DNA of 64,000 nucleotides from Chrysosporum bergii ANA360D (lineage in GTDB: Bacteria; Cyanobacteriota; Cyanobacteriia; Cyanobacteriales; Nostocaceae): the NCBI RefSeq assembly GCF_029891735.1, contig NZ_JANQDH010000106.1, forward strand, positions 1 to 64,000, read 5' to 3'. How positions within the stretch are numbered: position 1 is the stretch's first letter; each line of letters opens with the position of its first letter. A program made the translations under genes and the position numbers. Below, one piece after another: positions 20,701 to 30,525 of this stretch. The notes beneath the pieces were generated by a model. The model searched no databases. It was not told where the DNA came from and saw nothing but the letters and a program-made list of their open reading frames with translations.

Positions 20701-21554
20701 CTTAAGTCTAGATGTGCTAGTTCTTCTGGCTGAATTTTTTTGGTGCATAAATCATAGGCAAAGTTGGGTCCGCCACTGGTGGTGGCTCTATATTTAGAGA
20801 TGGCTTGCAACCAACGGAGGGGTTTTTGGATAAACGCTTCTGGGGGCATGAGAATACTGGGAATCCCTACGTACATTGTTTGTAAAAGGTTTCCTATCAG
20901 TCCCATGTCATGAAATAATGGCAACCAACATACATAGATACTCTCTTGAGTATTACCAAAGGCGGTTTTAATTAGCTCCTCGTTATGGATGATGTTGCCG
21001 TGGGTGACCATCACTCCTTTGGGTGTGCCTGTGGAGCCGGATGTGTATTGTAAAAAGGCTAAGGTTTGGGGTGTGATTGGTTGTGTGTCAAACTGGGCAT
21101 TGTGACCAGTTAATGTATCTGTGGCGATTAGATTTAATGGGGCTAATTGTGGTGATTGTTGCCACTGATTGTCTATGTTACCCAGGATTGAGGCTGTGGT
21201 GAGTGCGATTTTTGCCTGGGCATCTTGGGCAATGGAGAGTAACCGAGATAGTTTCTGGTTGCGCTTGGGAGGATACACGGGTACTGCTACCACCCCAGCA
21301 TACAAGCAGCCAAAGAAGGCTGTGATAAATTCTAATCCGGATGGATAGAGCAATAATGCCCGTTCTCCTTGCCAACATTGGAGATGGCTGGCTATGTTGA
21401 TAGCCTGTTGGTGCAGCTCTTGGTAGGTTAGACTACCCGTTTCTGTTTCTCCATCTTGGAGAAATATATAAGCTTGTTGCTGTGGTTGACTTTCTGCTCT
21501 TTCGCTGAGGATTTGTAGTAATGATGTGGCTGTGTTTTTTGTGGCTAACGACAT
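17763..21554 (-). CDS. Trimodular fatty acyl-AMP ligase / acyl-CoA dehydrogenase-like / acyl carrier protein
   Basis: A 1263-residue fusion. Residues about 10-590 form a fatty acyl-AMP ligase with the P-loop-like YTSGSTGTPKG, LPLFHDMGLIG and TGDLGFIS motifs; it should activate a fatty acid as its adenylate and load it on a carrier. Residues about 640-1030 form an acyl-CoA dehydrogenase fold (ACFALTEPVAGSNP, GLRGMVQNTLELEDV, LLGGRGYDENN). Residues about 1185-1263 form an acyl carrier protein with the pantetheine serine S1222 in GIDSLMAI. The likely job is activating a fatty acid and desaturating it on the carrier as a starter unit for a lipopeptide, polyketide or lipid. In the dehydrogenase the motif that usually carries the catalytic Glu (YEGT-like) reads RIGGGPSE, with Gly977 at that place. 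No synthase, thioesterase or tailoring gene is adjacent. Confidence 0.9.
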   Translation of the reverse strand: MSLATKNTATSLLQILSERAESQPQQQAYIFLQDGETETGSLTYQELHQQAINIASHLQCWQGERALLLYPSGLEFITAFFGCLYAGVVAVPVYPPKRNQKLSRLLSIAQDAQAKIALTTASILGNIDNQWQQSPQLAPLNLIATDTLTGHNAQFDTQPITPQTLAFLQYTSGSTGTPKGVMVTHGNIIHNEELIKTAFGNTQESIYVCWLPLFHDMGLIGNLLQTMYVGIPSILMPPEAFIQKPLRWLQAISKYRATTSGGPNFAYDLCTKKIQPEELAHLDLSSWELAFNGSEPVRAETLRQFSEKFAKCGFNHRAFYPCYGMAEITVFATGGDKQQQPVIKQIKATELEKNLAVQAETLSTDSREIVGCGHPHQDTNIIIVNPESLTENQPGEIGEIWVSSPSVAAGYWQRPQATAETFSAVLPDNQATAYLRTGDLGFISAGELFITGRLKDLIIIRGRNHYPQDIEITVEKSHPALRANSGAAFTVETEGEQKLVVVQEIERTHLRHLNKDEIVEAINQAVATEHELAIDSIVFLKPGSIAKTSSGKIQRRACQQMFLAGTWTELAHKRLSVASVPDIGQTLKKEQEKTNINIVNTTPTVKPNQEMPMSLDPKQTHAEDLLAWLREYARDRINSRQIDERRSIPPQIVLDFGRQKIFGMHISPEYNGLGLLHQDSLRVIAQLAAIDLTLAVLVAQSVYLGIWPIQKFADRHIQAELLPLLATGQQLACFALTEPVAGSNPRAIRTQAVPNALGGWGIRGKKIWIGNAAWAGTMNLFTQVVDGNGLTCGITGFVLPRHSPGVRIIGETLTMGLRGMVQNTLELEDVQVQPHQILGHLGHGLEVAKDAFQVERVGVGAMSVGGMKRCLQLMHRYTSRRSVSTGLLLHNPVTLLKMSEFAAATTAMEILINQTAIWLDRGMNLPEEVSILCKVAGSELLWQTADGLVQLLGGRGYDENNLVPQILRDARILRIGGGPSETLTLYVGASILNYKGKLFEFLRVTLQNPTLADWLAGIMEQIQGRCLKAPAVLADQQTALQWGYSLAGEIGLQTLMLAIIQFATAAHPSPHELQVQEWLRLRLEQTVSNVLKGQPAETALLNPKHLTELVNGWQTSIGDVEQSLHLQENTFDEMLKIQPHPTVDSLVFSSSHIRSTDTDAINHDEGTKELFNTSDYQASENHLIHDVNHVRNVIKDTIAKQLNINAQSVKSDATFISYGIDSLMAIELTHSLEKRIGQPLEPTLIWNHPTIELLAQYLTQVQE

Positions 21555-21769
21555 ATGACTGCCCTTTCAAATTAAGGTTTTTTTTGACACCAAACCACAA
21601 TATCATCATCTAATTTTTTTTGGGTTAAGAGAAGGTTAACGTTAGGTTAAATTTGGGTTAAATATCATTTTGTAGTGAAAATCACAATTTTTATCAACCT
21701 TTACCCCCTCGTAATTTTTCCAAAATTATGTAAAAAAAAAGCATTTTGTGGGTGAGTATGTGAAATATT

Positions 21770-21810
21770 AAAACGCCCCTCTCCTGTGAGGAAAGGGGCT
21801 GGGGGTGAGG
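21770..21810. repeat. Nostocales-type GC-rich intergenic hairpin
   Basis: CCCCTCTCCTGTGAGG, then AAAGGGGCTGGGGGTGAGG. It is a stem-loop of the kind repeated between genes in Nostocales genomes. It sits downstream of por and upstream of the trimodular gene. Confidence 0.55.
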
Positions 21811-21857
21811 TTTTGACACGAATTGCGGAACTAAGGTAACTGTTGTAAATTTAACTA

Positions 21858-22880
<1,023 letters not shown>

Positions 22881-22993
22881 CTATAATGATCTCATATCAC
22901 CAGGCCATCCAGTTTGAATTTTTGAAAACAGAATGAGAAAGAGGGAGGAATCATTTCCCTCTCCCCGGTTAAAAAAATTAACCGAGTAGTTCC

Positions 22994-23488
22994 CTAGGGA
23001 CAAAACAAAGTATCCCTGGTATCTCGCCCGGTAGTGGGATTAGTACCCTTAGCCAGTTTACATAATTTTGTTTCCTCATCGGGACGCAGAAGAACATCAG
23101 TAAAATCTGCTCCATCAATAACTGCGGCATCAAACCGAGCATTAGCAGCAAAAGCACCCTCCAAAATTGCGTTGGTTAAATTAGCCTTGATAAGTCTAGC
23201 TGAGTCTAAAGTGGCGAATGAGAGATCAGCACCTTGTAAATTTGCCGACTCTAAATTAGCCGCAAAAAAGCTCACACCCCGCAAATTAGCATAGCTAAAG
23301 TTACTCTGGCGGAGATTAGCTTTGGTAAAACTAGAGTCTGTTAAATCACGTCCAGAAAAGTCAGCCTCGGTCAAAATTTCTTTGTTATATTCCAGGGATA
23401 GGGCTACGGGCGCATACCCCAAAACTACTGTGATGCCTACTACTAGGCAAAGCAATACACTCAATATATTGGTCATATTTTTAACCAA
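22994..23488 (-). CDS. Exported pentapeptide-repeat protein (thylakoid-lumen type)
   Basis: 164 residues with an N-terminal hydrophobic export signal (ILSVLLCLVVGITVVLGYA). About twelve A(D/N)LXX pentapeptides follow (ADFSG RDLTD SSFTK ANLRQ and so on), which form a right-handed quadrilateral beta-helix. The C-terminal cap LRPDEETKLCKLA, NPTTGRDTRDTLFCP, with two Cys that could form a disulfide, resembles lumenal pentapeptide proteins such as TL15/TL17 and Rfr32; the exact role is unknown. I keep the TTG at 23488 because AGGAGGGGAG lies 7 bases before it; the in-frame ATG at 23476 is 12 bases further. Confidence 0.85.
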   Translation of the reverse strand: MVKNMTNILSVLLCLVVGITVVLGYAPVALSLEYNKEILTEADFSGRDLTDSSFTKANLRQSNFSYANLRGVSFFAANLESANLQGADLSFATLDSARLIKANLTNAILEGAFAANARFDAAVIDGADFTDVLLRPDEETKLCKLAKGTNPTTGRDTRDTLFCP

Positions 23489-23606
23489 TGGTAAACTCCC
23501 CTCCTTTTTATCTCAAAAATAGTTTACCTAAAGAATGATGTAAAACAGGGCGCACCACATCATAGTTTTATCATTTAAGTATGAAATTAAATATTTATAA
23601 ATTTTT

Positions 23607-24080
23607 ATGAAATGTCTAAATACTGGTAAGTTGGGAGAAGACCTGGTAACACAATGGTTACAGTCCACAGGCTGGAGTATTTTGCACCGTCGCTTTTCCA
23701 GCCGTTGGGGAGAAATAGACATTATTGCCCAGCTTGATGAAAAACAGCTAGACAATGAAACAAATCTCCTGGTTAACCAATTACCCCCAATAGCATTTAT
23801 TGAAGTGAAAACCCGTAGTCAAAGAAATTGGGATCTAGGGGGTAAAGGTGCCATCACACCACAAAAGCAGGCAAAAATCTGGCAAACCGCCACAATATTT
23901 CTAGCTCAGTATCCTGAAAAAACCCACTACCCATGTCGCTTTGATGTTGCTCTTGTGTACTATCAGCCAATATCAAAACAGCCTACTCAGCTGACATGGA
24001 CTCCACCACCCTTAGCTAGTTTATCCGCAGATGGATACCAATTTGATCTGCAAGAATATCTACCAGCAGCTTTTGACTGA
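23607..24080 (+). CDS. YraN/UPF0102 family endonuclease-like protein
   Basis: 157 residues. It has the family pattern GKLGEDLVTQWLQ, then RRFSSRWGEIDIIAQ, then IAFIEVKTRSQ, matching the E-D-ExK core of restriction-endonuclease-like folds. A role in recombination or DNA uptake has been suggested for the family but is not settled. An insertion of about 20 residues lies between the D and ExK motifs (DEKQLDNETNLLVNQLP). It is divergent from the pentapeptide gene. Confidence 0.88.
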   Translation: MKCLNTGKLGEDLVTQWLQSTGWSILHRRFSSRWGEIDIIAQLDEKQLDNETNLLVNQLPPIAFIEVKTRSQRNWDLGGKGAITPQKQAKIWQTATIFLAQYPEKTHYPCRFDVALVYYQPISKQPTQLTWTPPPLASLSADGYQFDLQEYLPAAFD

Positions 24081-24146
24081 TGCGTTTATGCCATACAACG
24101 CGATTTAATTGATGGCTGATAATTGCATGGCTTGAACAAAGCCGAG

Positions 24147-24536
24147 TTACGCCAATGTTTCTGGACAGTAACCCAACCCCCGGACAAATTGTTGTCGGAA
24201 TGTTTCTATTTCTTCCCTCTCTGGGCTACCATGGGAAACGATCGCCACTTGGTAGCGACGCATAACTTCCACTGATGGTTGTCCTGCTTCTAAACTCCAA
24301 AGTGCCATTTGTACCCGCATGGGTGGCGCATAGCTAATTCCTAATTCATTGAGAAAAGCCCGAAAGTTCCCATCTTCTTGGGGGGAAACTTGCTTTTTAA
24401 ATTTTATCCTCACAACCCAGCCATCAATTTGATGAATCACAGTGACGAAAGAAACTGGTATCTCAGGTCTGGCGTGGAGATGTTGTACAATCCTCATGGT
24501 GAGGCTGGCGTTGGCCAGGTAATATAAATATTCCAT
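24147..24536 (-). CDS. Conserved hypothetical protein, 129 residues
   Basis: I do not recognise a named family. The protein is soluble and compact, with no signal peptide or membrane segment. It contains a two-strand stretch (PVSFVTVIHQIDGWVVRIKF) and an Arg/Glu-rich helical C-terminus ending GLGYCPETLA. Codon use matches its neighbours, so it is a real native gene. It is on the same strand as trxA, 147 bases downstream of it, with a hairpin between. Confidence 0.7.
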   Translation of the reverse strand: MEYLYYLANASLTMRIVQHLHARPEIPVSFVTVIHQIDGWVVRIKFKKQVSPQEDGNFRAFLNELGISYAPPMRVQMALWSLEAGQPSVEVMRRYQVAIVSHGSPEREEIETFRQQFVRGLGYCPETLA

Positions 24537-24603
24537 AGTTGCTGGTGGGGATTAACGGCCATCCTACATTTCTATCTTCGTCAATAGATAGCTGTTCCCG
24601 GTA

Positions 24604-24641
24604 GGGTAAAAGCCCCCGTTTTTTGATGGGGAGATTTACCC
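24604..24641 (-). terminator. Hairpin downstream of trxA
   Basis: Two-part stem: GGGTAAA / TTTACCC outside and CCCC / GGGG inside. It lacks a long T-run, so it is only a possible terminator for trxA. Confidence 0.35.
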
Positions 24642-24683
24642 AATTTTTATGTTTGGAGGTTTAACGGCTGAGAGTTGGGTAGT

Positions 24684-25001
24684 TCATATGAAATTTTTAA
24701 GATGTTCTACCAGTTGTTTTGCTTGCACCACTCCCTCAATTCGTTGTATTGGTTGACCCTGCTTAAATAGTACCAATGTCGGCAAGGCGTTAATTTGGTA
24801 CTGACTTGCTAGTCCCTGATACTTTTCAGTGTCAATTTTTACAATACGCAATTGATTTTGTAGTTGGGTGTTAACTTGCTCTAAGATTGGTACCATCATC
24901 TGACAAGGACCACACCAATCAGCATAAAAATCCACTAACACCGGTAGATCGGAACTAGATAACATTTCTTCAAAACTGTTGAATTGTTTTTTGGTCGCCA
25001 T
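24684..25001 (-). CDS. trxA: Thioredoxin
   Basis: A 105-residue cytosolic dithiol-disulfide oxidoreductase with the active site W29-C-G-P-C33, the cis-Pro loop (NALPTLVLF) and the buried Asp of VLVDFYADW. Length is that of a canonical thioredoxin without extra domains. Cyanobacteria have several types (m, x, y); I cannot assign the type from this sequence alone. It starts at the ATG at 25001 (MATKKQFNSFEE). Confidence 0.95.
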   Translation of the reverse strand: MATKKQFNSFEEMLSSSDLPVLVDFYADWCGPCQMMVPILEQVNTQLQNQLRIVKIDTEKYQGLASQYQINALPTLVLFKQGQPIQRIEGVVQAKQLVEHLKNFI

Positions 25002-25204
25002 GTGACACCCACCAAATTTTTATTGCTTGCTTTTAATGTTAATGTGTAGTTGAAAAAATCGGCATATCATCATTTTGTTTTTATTGTTGCTAAATTTTCC
25101 ACTATTCCCCAAGGGATAGATGTGTGAATCAGGAAGGACAGTAAATCTAAAATGCTTAACTGTAGACCATGATTAGCGCGGTTATTTGAACACATGAGGA
25201 ATAA

Positions 25205-25951
<747 letters not shown>

Positions 25952-25962
25952 CTAAGAATTAA

Positions 25963-27045
25963 CTAAGAATTATTCAAGGTTCTGTGCCAAACAGTAAAGC
26001 CCAACAACAAAAAGATACTAATGGCAGTGGAAATAATCACCACCAAATTCACACCTTGTATTCTCATGGCCAGCAAATTAAAAACTAGAGTGATTGACCA
26101 AAGAGTAAAAGCAGCAAGCGGCTGAGAAAATCCCCAAGCCAATAAACGGTGGTGTAGGTGGTCTTTACCGGGGGTACTGAGAGGGTTTTTCCCAGCCAAT
26201 AACCTGCGGATAAATACCTGAGTAGTATCTACCACAGGCAAGACCAGAAATAATACTGTGGGAACCAGAGCAAAAATCGTATTTTGTTGGAGGTTCCCTA
26301 AAATACTAGTTGCACCAAGCACATAACCAAAAAAGTATGCACCTGCGTCGCCCATGATAATCCGTGAGGGGTGGAAGTTATGACGCAAAAAGCCCAAGGC
26401 TCCACCCCCTAAAGCTGCCAAAACTAAAATAGCTGCTGCTCGATTAGGAAATTGGGCTGCAACCCCCAACAAACTCATAGCAGTAATAAAACTCACCCCC
26501 CCCGCTAATCCATCCATACCATCCATTAAATTAATGGCGTTAGTGATACCCACTACCCAAAGTGTTGTCAGCGACATGGACAAAAGGGAGTCAATGGGCG
26601 TGTGAAGACCAACTTCAATGCTGATGCCGTTAGCATACAGCAACAATGCTGTGACAACCTGCGCCCACAAGCGAACAGAAGGCGGTAAACCGAACTGATC
26701 ATCAATAAAACCCACCAGCACTAAGATGGAACCTCCTAGTAGAATGGTTAGCACTTGAGCCAATACGTTTTGCAGAGCGATAGGTCGTAAAAGGGTAGCT
26801 AGTACCACTGCGGCAATCACTCCTGCATAAATAGCTAAACCGCCAGCATTGGGCAAAGGTTCATGGTTAAGTCGTCGAGCATTAGGTTGGTCAGCCCAAC
26901 CTACCCGCAAGGCAAACTTGCGTACTGTGGGAATCAAACGCCACGTCACAAGCCAAGCCAAAATAAATGTCAGCACTACTGCCAACCAGCCGGAACCGCG
27001 AGGGTCGGCAATGCCGAGGGACTTAAGAAAGTTGTATAGATTCAT
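25963..27045 (-). CDS. Polyprenyl-phosphate N-acetylhexosamine-1-phosphate transferase (WecA/TagO/MraY superfamily)
   Basis: A polytopic membrane enzyme with about 10-11 helices that moves a UDP-sugar phosphate to undecaprenyl phosphate, the first step of a cell-surface glycan. Signature motifs: LNHEPLPNAGGLAIY, GFIDDQFGLPP, the catalytic NAINLMDGMDGLAGG, IIMGDAGAYFFG and the nucleotide-sugar motif DHLHHRLL. The HxHH motif places it in the WecA/TagO branch and not in MraY proper. The ATG at 27045 is chosen; a TTG at 27057 is a second in-frame option. Confidence 0.9.
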   Translation of the reverse strand: MNLYNFLKSLGIADPRGSGWLAVVLTFILAWLVTWRLIPTVRKFALRVGWADQPNARRLNHEPLPNAGGLAIYAGVIAAVVLATLLRPIALQNVLAQVLTILLGGSILVLVGFIDDQFGLPPSVRLWAQVVTALLLYANGISIEVGLHTPIDSLLSMSLTTLWVVGITNAINLMDGMDGLAGGVSFITAMSLLGVAAQFPNRAAAILVLAALGGGALGFLRHNFHPSRIIMGDAGAYFFGYVLGATSILGNLQQNTIFALVPTVLFLVLPVVDTTQVFIRRLLAGKNPLSTPGKDHLHHRLLAWGFSQPLAAFTLWSITLVFNLLAMRIQGVNLVVIISTAISIFLLLGFTVWHRTLNNS

Positions 27046-27145
27046 CCCCCAATCCAAACATTACTGCTAGTGTCCTAATATGAGTATCAACTGTAATATT
27101 AATCAATTTTTTGATTTGCATTTATAATCTAAGCTGTTTGGCATA

Positions 27146-27172
27146 TTAGCACTCTGGTCTGGTGAGTGCTAA
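27146..27172 (+). promoter_or_regulatory. CIRCE operator of groEL
   Basis: TTAGCACTC, nine bases, GAGTGCTAA: a perfect match to the CIRCE inverted repeat bound by the heat-shock repressor HrcA. It ends 35 bases before the groEL start. Confidence 0.97.
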
Positions 27173-27207
27173 ATTATTGTCTAATGGAACCGCTAGAGAG
27201 ATAAATC

Positions 27208-28869
27208 ATGACCAAGATTATTTCATTTGATGAAGAGTCACGGCGAGCGCTAGAGAAAGGCATTAACGCCATAGCTGACGCGGTGAAAATCACCTTGGGT
27301 CCGAGAGGTCGTAACGTCCTTTTAGAAAAAAAATTTGGCGCACCCCAAATCGTCAATGACGGTATCACCGTTGCCAAAGAAGTTGAATTAGAAGACCCCT
27401 TAGAAAACACAGGTGCAAGACTAATTCAAGAAGTAGCATCCAAAACCAAGGACATTGCCGGGGATGGTACCACCACCGCCACAGTTTTGGCACAGGCCAT
27501 GATTAAAGAAGGGTTAAAAAACGTCGCTGCGGGTACTAACCCCATTAGCTTAAAGCGCGGCATCGATAAAACTGTTGAAGCACTGGTAAAAGAAATTGCC
27601 ACAGCAGCCAAGCCAGTACAAGGCAGTGCGATCGCTCAAGTAGCCACTGTTTCCTCCGGTAATGATGAAGAAGTGGGAGCGATGATTTCCGAGGCTATGG
27701 AAAGAGTCACCAAAGACGGTGTGATCACTGTTGAAGAGTCCAAATCTCTGACCACGGAACTGGAAGTAGTGGAAGGGATGCAAATTGACAGGGGTTACAT
27801 CTCTCCCTACTTCATCACCAATAATGACCGGCAGTTAGTAGAGTTTGACAATCCTCGGATCCTGATTACCGATAAAAAAATCAGCAGCATTCAGGATTTA
27901 GTGCCAATTTTAGAAAAAGTTGCCCGTCTCGGTCAACCCTTGCTGATTATTGCTGAAGACGTAGAAGGAGACGCTTTGGCAACTTTGGTGGTCAACAAAG
28001 CACGGGGTGTTCTAGCTGTAGCTGCCATTAAAGCACCAGGATTTGGCGATCGCCGCAAAGCATTGTTACAAGACATTGCTATCCTTACCAACGGACAGAT
28101 GATTTCTGAGGAAATTGGTTTAAGCCTAGATACTGCTACGGTAGAAATGCTAGGAACCGCCCGCAAAATCACCCTTGACAAGGAAAACACCACCATTGTG
28201 GCACTTGGTGACACCAAACCACAGGTACAAACTCGCATTGCTCAAATTCGTAAGCAATTGGCAGAAACTGACTCAGATTACGATAAAGAAAAACTACAAG
28301 AACGCATTGCCAAGTTAGCAGGTGGAGTGGCAGTCATTAAAGTGGGTGCTGCTACAGAAACCGAACTCAAAGACCGCAAACTGCGGATTGAAGACGCGCT
28401 CAACGCCACTAAAGCTGCTGTGGAAGAAGGTATAGTTCCCGGTGGTGGAACAACTTTGATTAACTTGATTAGCAAAATAGACGCAATCAAAGACAGCCTT
28501 CACGAAGAGGAGAAAATCGGGGCAGATATCGTCAGAAGGTCATTAGAAGCTCCTTTACGTCAAATAGCAGATAATGCTGGTGATGAAGGTTCTGTGATTG
28601 TGTCTCAAGTCAAGGAAAGCGATTTCAACATTGGTTACAATGCCGCTACTGGAAAATTTGAGGATTTAATTGCAGCTGGCATTATCGATCCCGCCAAAGT
28701 AGTGCGTTCAGCTTTACAAAATGCCGGTTCTATTGCAGGCATGGTCATTACCACTGAAGCCATTGTGGTGGAAAAACCAGAGAAGAAACCCGCAGGTCCT
28801 GCCCCTGATATGGGCGGTATGGGCGGTATGGGCGGTATGGGCGGCATGGGCGGCATGGGTATGTTCTAA
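27208..28869 (+). CDS. groL: Chaperonin GroEL (60 kDa)
   Basis: A 553-residue subunit of the double-ring chaperonin. The ATP site is intact ([29 protein letters not shown]), as is the equatorial GGGTTL motif, and it ends with a Gly-Gly-Met tail (about six repeats) as in cytosolic GroEL. No groES gene precedes it, so this is the monocistronic copy; cyanobacteria usually carry a second copy in a groES-groEL operon. HrcA/CIRCE regulation is expected from the upstream operator. A strong terminator follows after a 13-bp tandem repeat. Confidence 0.97.
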   Translation: MTKIISFDEESRRALEKGINAIADAVKITLGPRGRNVLLEKKFGAPQIVNDGITVAKEVELEDPLENTGARLIQEVASKTKDIAGDGTTTATVLAQAMIKEGLKNVAAGTNPISLKRGIDKTVEALVKEIATAAKPVQGSAIAQVATVSSGNDEEVGAMISEAMERVTKDGVITVEESKSLTTELEVVEGMQIDRGYISPYFITNNDRQLVEFDNPRILITDKKISSIQDLVPILEKVARLGQPLLIIAEDVEGDALATLVVNKARGVLAVAAIKAPGFGDRRKALLQDIAILTNGQMISEEIGLSLDTATVEMLGTARKITLDKENTTIVALGDTKPQVQTRIAQIRKQLAETDSDYDKEKLQERIAKLAGGVAVIKVGAATETELKDRKLRIEDALNATKAAVEEGIVPGGGTTLINLISKIDAIKDSLHEEEKIGADIVRRSLEAPLRQIADNAGDEGSVIVSQVKESDFNIGYNAATGKFEDLIAAGIIDPAKVVRSALQNAGSIAGMVITTEAIVVEKPEKKPAGPAPDMGGMGGMGGMGGMGGMGMF

Positions 28870-28874
28870 TCCCT

Positions 28875-28925
28875 GCTTGCTCATGTGGCTTGCTCATGTG
28901 GTTTGCTCATGTGGCTTGCTCATGT
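28875..28925. repeat. Four tandem copies of a 13-bp unit after groEL
   Basis: GCTTGCTCATGTG repeated four times, with one substitution in copy 3 and copy 4 one base short. It lies between the groEL stop and its terminator, so it would be transcribed. Confidence 0.9.
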
Positions 28926-28939
28926 AAACATTTCGTCGG

Positions 28940-28971
28940 CAGTTTGCCTACTCACGGCAAACTGTTTTTTT
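28940..28971 (+). terminator. Intrinsic terminator of groEL
   Basis: Perfect 9-bp stem CAGTTTGCC / GGCAAACTG, 7-base loop, then seven Ts. Confidence 0.92.
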
Positions 28972-29081
28972 ATCAAGAAAGCAGGCTGAAAACCCTTGAG
29001 TAACAGGTGCGTAGCCCCGTATTCCCTACTTTAGGCAAGGGATGAAAGCTGCCTTAATGCCTTTACGCCTCTGTGATGTTT

Positions 29082-29252
29082 TCAATCGCGCTGTTGTTCA
29101 ATATATCGTTTTACCGATTCTGTACTGATATTCCCAGCAGTCGATACAAAGTATCTGGGTGTCCCTAGAGTTGGTAGCTTGAGTAACTCTGGAAACTCTT
29201 TTCGTAATTGATGGCTAGCCCTTCCTTTGATTTTCAGTGATTTACCGGACAT
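29082..29252 (-). pseudogene. IS200/IS605 TnpA (Y1 transposase) C-terminal remnant
   Basis: A 56-codon open frame, too short for the intact protein (about 130-150 residues). It reads as the C-terminal part: LRKEFPELLKLP, then RYFVSTAGNISTESVKRYI, then EQQRD and stop, a recognisable IS200 TnpA ending. The catalytic HUH motif and Tyr region are lost. An element-end-like hairpin (ATCCC / GGGAT, about 29015-29045) follows its stop. The ATG at 29252 is probably fortuitous. Confidence 0.8.
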
Positions 29253-29345
29253 GATATGATATAATCAGAAGTCATATACTGATGTTAAATTTGACAAAAT
29301 CAAACAAGTACACAAAATTATTACCAAGAGTGAATATTCTGATTT

Positions 29346-30032
29346 ATGAGGAATGGCGACCAAAACTTAGTAATTTTGACCCTTTATATTATTGGGGTTT
29401 CCTACGTCTTTAATCGGATGATCGAATCCATCGACGATCAGATTAAGTTTGAATTTAAAAAAGCAGTGGTTGATGAACAACTCAAAGCTCAAAACCTCCA
29501 AGACAAAATAGGTATTGCTTTTAAATTCCAATCTTCATATCCGGTGGACGATCTCAAAGAATTAGCCCTGAGTATTCAAAATAAATCTGAGGATATCGCT
29601 ATATACGTTGATTGGGACAATAGCTCTTTAGTAGTGGAACATAGTAAGCAATCACGCCGGGTAATTCGCAAATCACCAGACTTAACCCGCGACTTAGCAG
29701 TGCCCCAAAGCCCTAGTTTGATTGCACCTCAAAAAACCCTTTCCGAAACCGTCACCGCAGAAGATGTTTTTCAGCGTGATCAAGCAACCGGGACTTACTC
29801 AGCCACAAAACCAATCATTAACATTAGCGGATTAAGCAAGGGACAAAAGAAATTGTATAACGACTTTATGAACGGCAGGAAAAAGTTGGAATTTTCACTA
29901 CAGCTAGTGCTACGCATCTCTGAAGTACGGGTAGGTCTAGCCCCCGGCGTTAATATCCCCCCCATGTGCATCATCAACTGTCCCTTCACCATTAGGAAAT
30001 TACCCTGGACTTATGCTCTGCCTTGGAATTAA
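29346..30032 (+). CDS. Conserved hypothetical protein with N-terminal membrane segment
   Basis: 228 residues with no family I can name. A hydrophobic segment at about residues 8-24 (LVILTLYIIGVSYVFNRM) is followed by a long charged helix, a small alpha/beta region (IAIYVDWDNSSLVVE), a Pro/Ser-rich linker and a C-terminal domain (LSKGQKKLYNDFMNGRKKLEF). The start is uncertain: an overlapping +2 frame from a GTG at 29330 reads YEEWRPKLSNFDPLYYWGF, which looks like a plausible N-terminus, so a frameshift near 29400 is possible. The IS remnant lies 93 bases upstream. Confidence 0.65.
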   Translation: MRNGDQNLVILTLYIIGVSYVFNRMIESIDDQIKFEFKKAVVDEQLKAQNLQDKIGIAFKFQSSYPVDDLKELALSIQNKSEDIAIYVDWDNSSLVVEHSKQSRRVIRKSPDLTRDLAVPQSPSLIAPQKTLSETVTAEDVFQRDQATGTYSATKPIINISGLSKGQKKLYNDFMNGRKKLEFSLQLVLRISEVRVGLAPGVNIPPMCIINCPFTIRKLPWTYALPWN

Positions 30033-30085
30033 AACTAATTAATCAAAACCAGACACATCACGCCATCCCGGATTACACTGGAGTT

Positions 30086-30487
30086 AGGGAGAGAGTAGGC
30101 GCAGGCGGTTGCAGATCAGTCAAGGTGACTGGTTTGAGGAAAGTCCGGGCTCCCTAAAGACCAGACTTGCTGGGTAACGCCCAGTGCGAGCGATCGCGAG
30201 GATAGTGCCACAGAAAAATACCGCCATTTTCCAGTCGCTTTGACTGAAAAATGGTAAGGGTGCAAAGGTGCGGTAAGAGCGCACCAGCACAACCGAGAGG
30301 TTGTGGCTCGGTAAACCCCGGTTGGGAGCAAGGCCACAAGAAACTACGGTTGGTCTTTTACCAGTTTCGTAAAATAGAGCCGCTAGAGGCGTTTGGTAAC
30401 AAACGTCCCAGATAGATAACTGCCCTCAAAGGTGTTTTAAACACTCTCTGAGAACAGAACCCGGCTTATGTCCGACTCTCTCCCCTC
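30086..30487 (+). ncRNA. rnpB: RNase P RNA (M1 RNA homologue), type A
   Basis: The catalytic RNA that trims the 5' leader of tRNAs. It has the universal 5' region GGCGGTTGCAGATCAG, GAGGAAAGTCCGGGCTCC, the conserved AGTGCGAGCGATCGCGAGGA-type P10/11 region (30183-30202), a purine-rich GGTAAACCCCGGTTGGGAGC core and the closing AGAACCCGGCTTATG. The 5' end AGGGAGAGAGT pairs with ACTCTCTCCCCT at the 3' end (helix P1). I see no heptamer STRR insertions, which occur in the rnpB of some Nostocales. RNase III follows 38 bases later. Confidence 0.95.
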
Positions 30488-30525
30488 TCTCAGCGATCGC
30501 ATTTCACTATATCCCCTCTTTCTTA

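Noticed and set aside
30116-30339. Two open frames antisense to rnpB
   Set aside because: They are reverse-strand shadows of the RNase P RNA.
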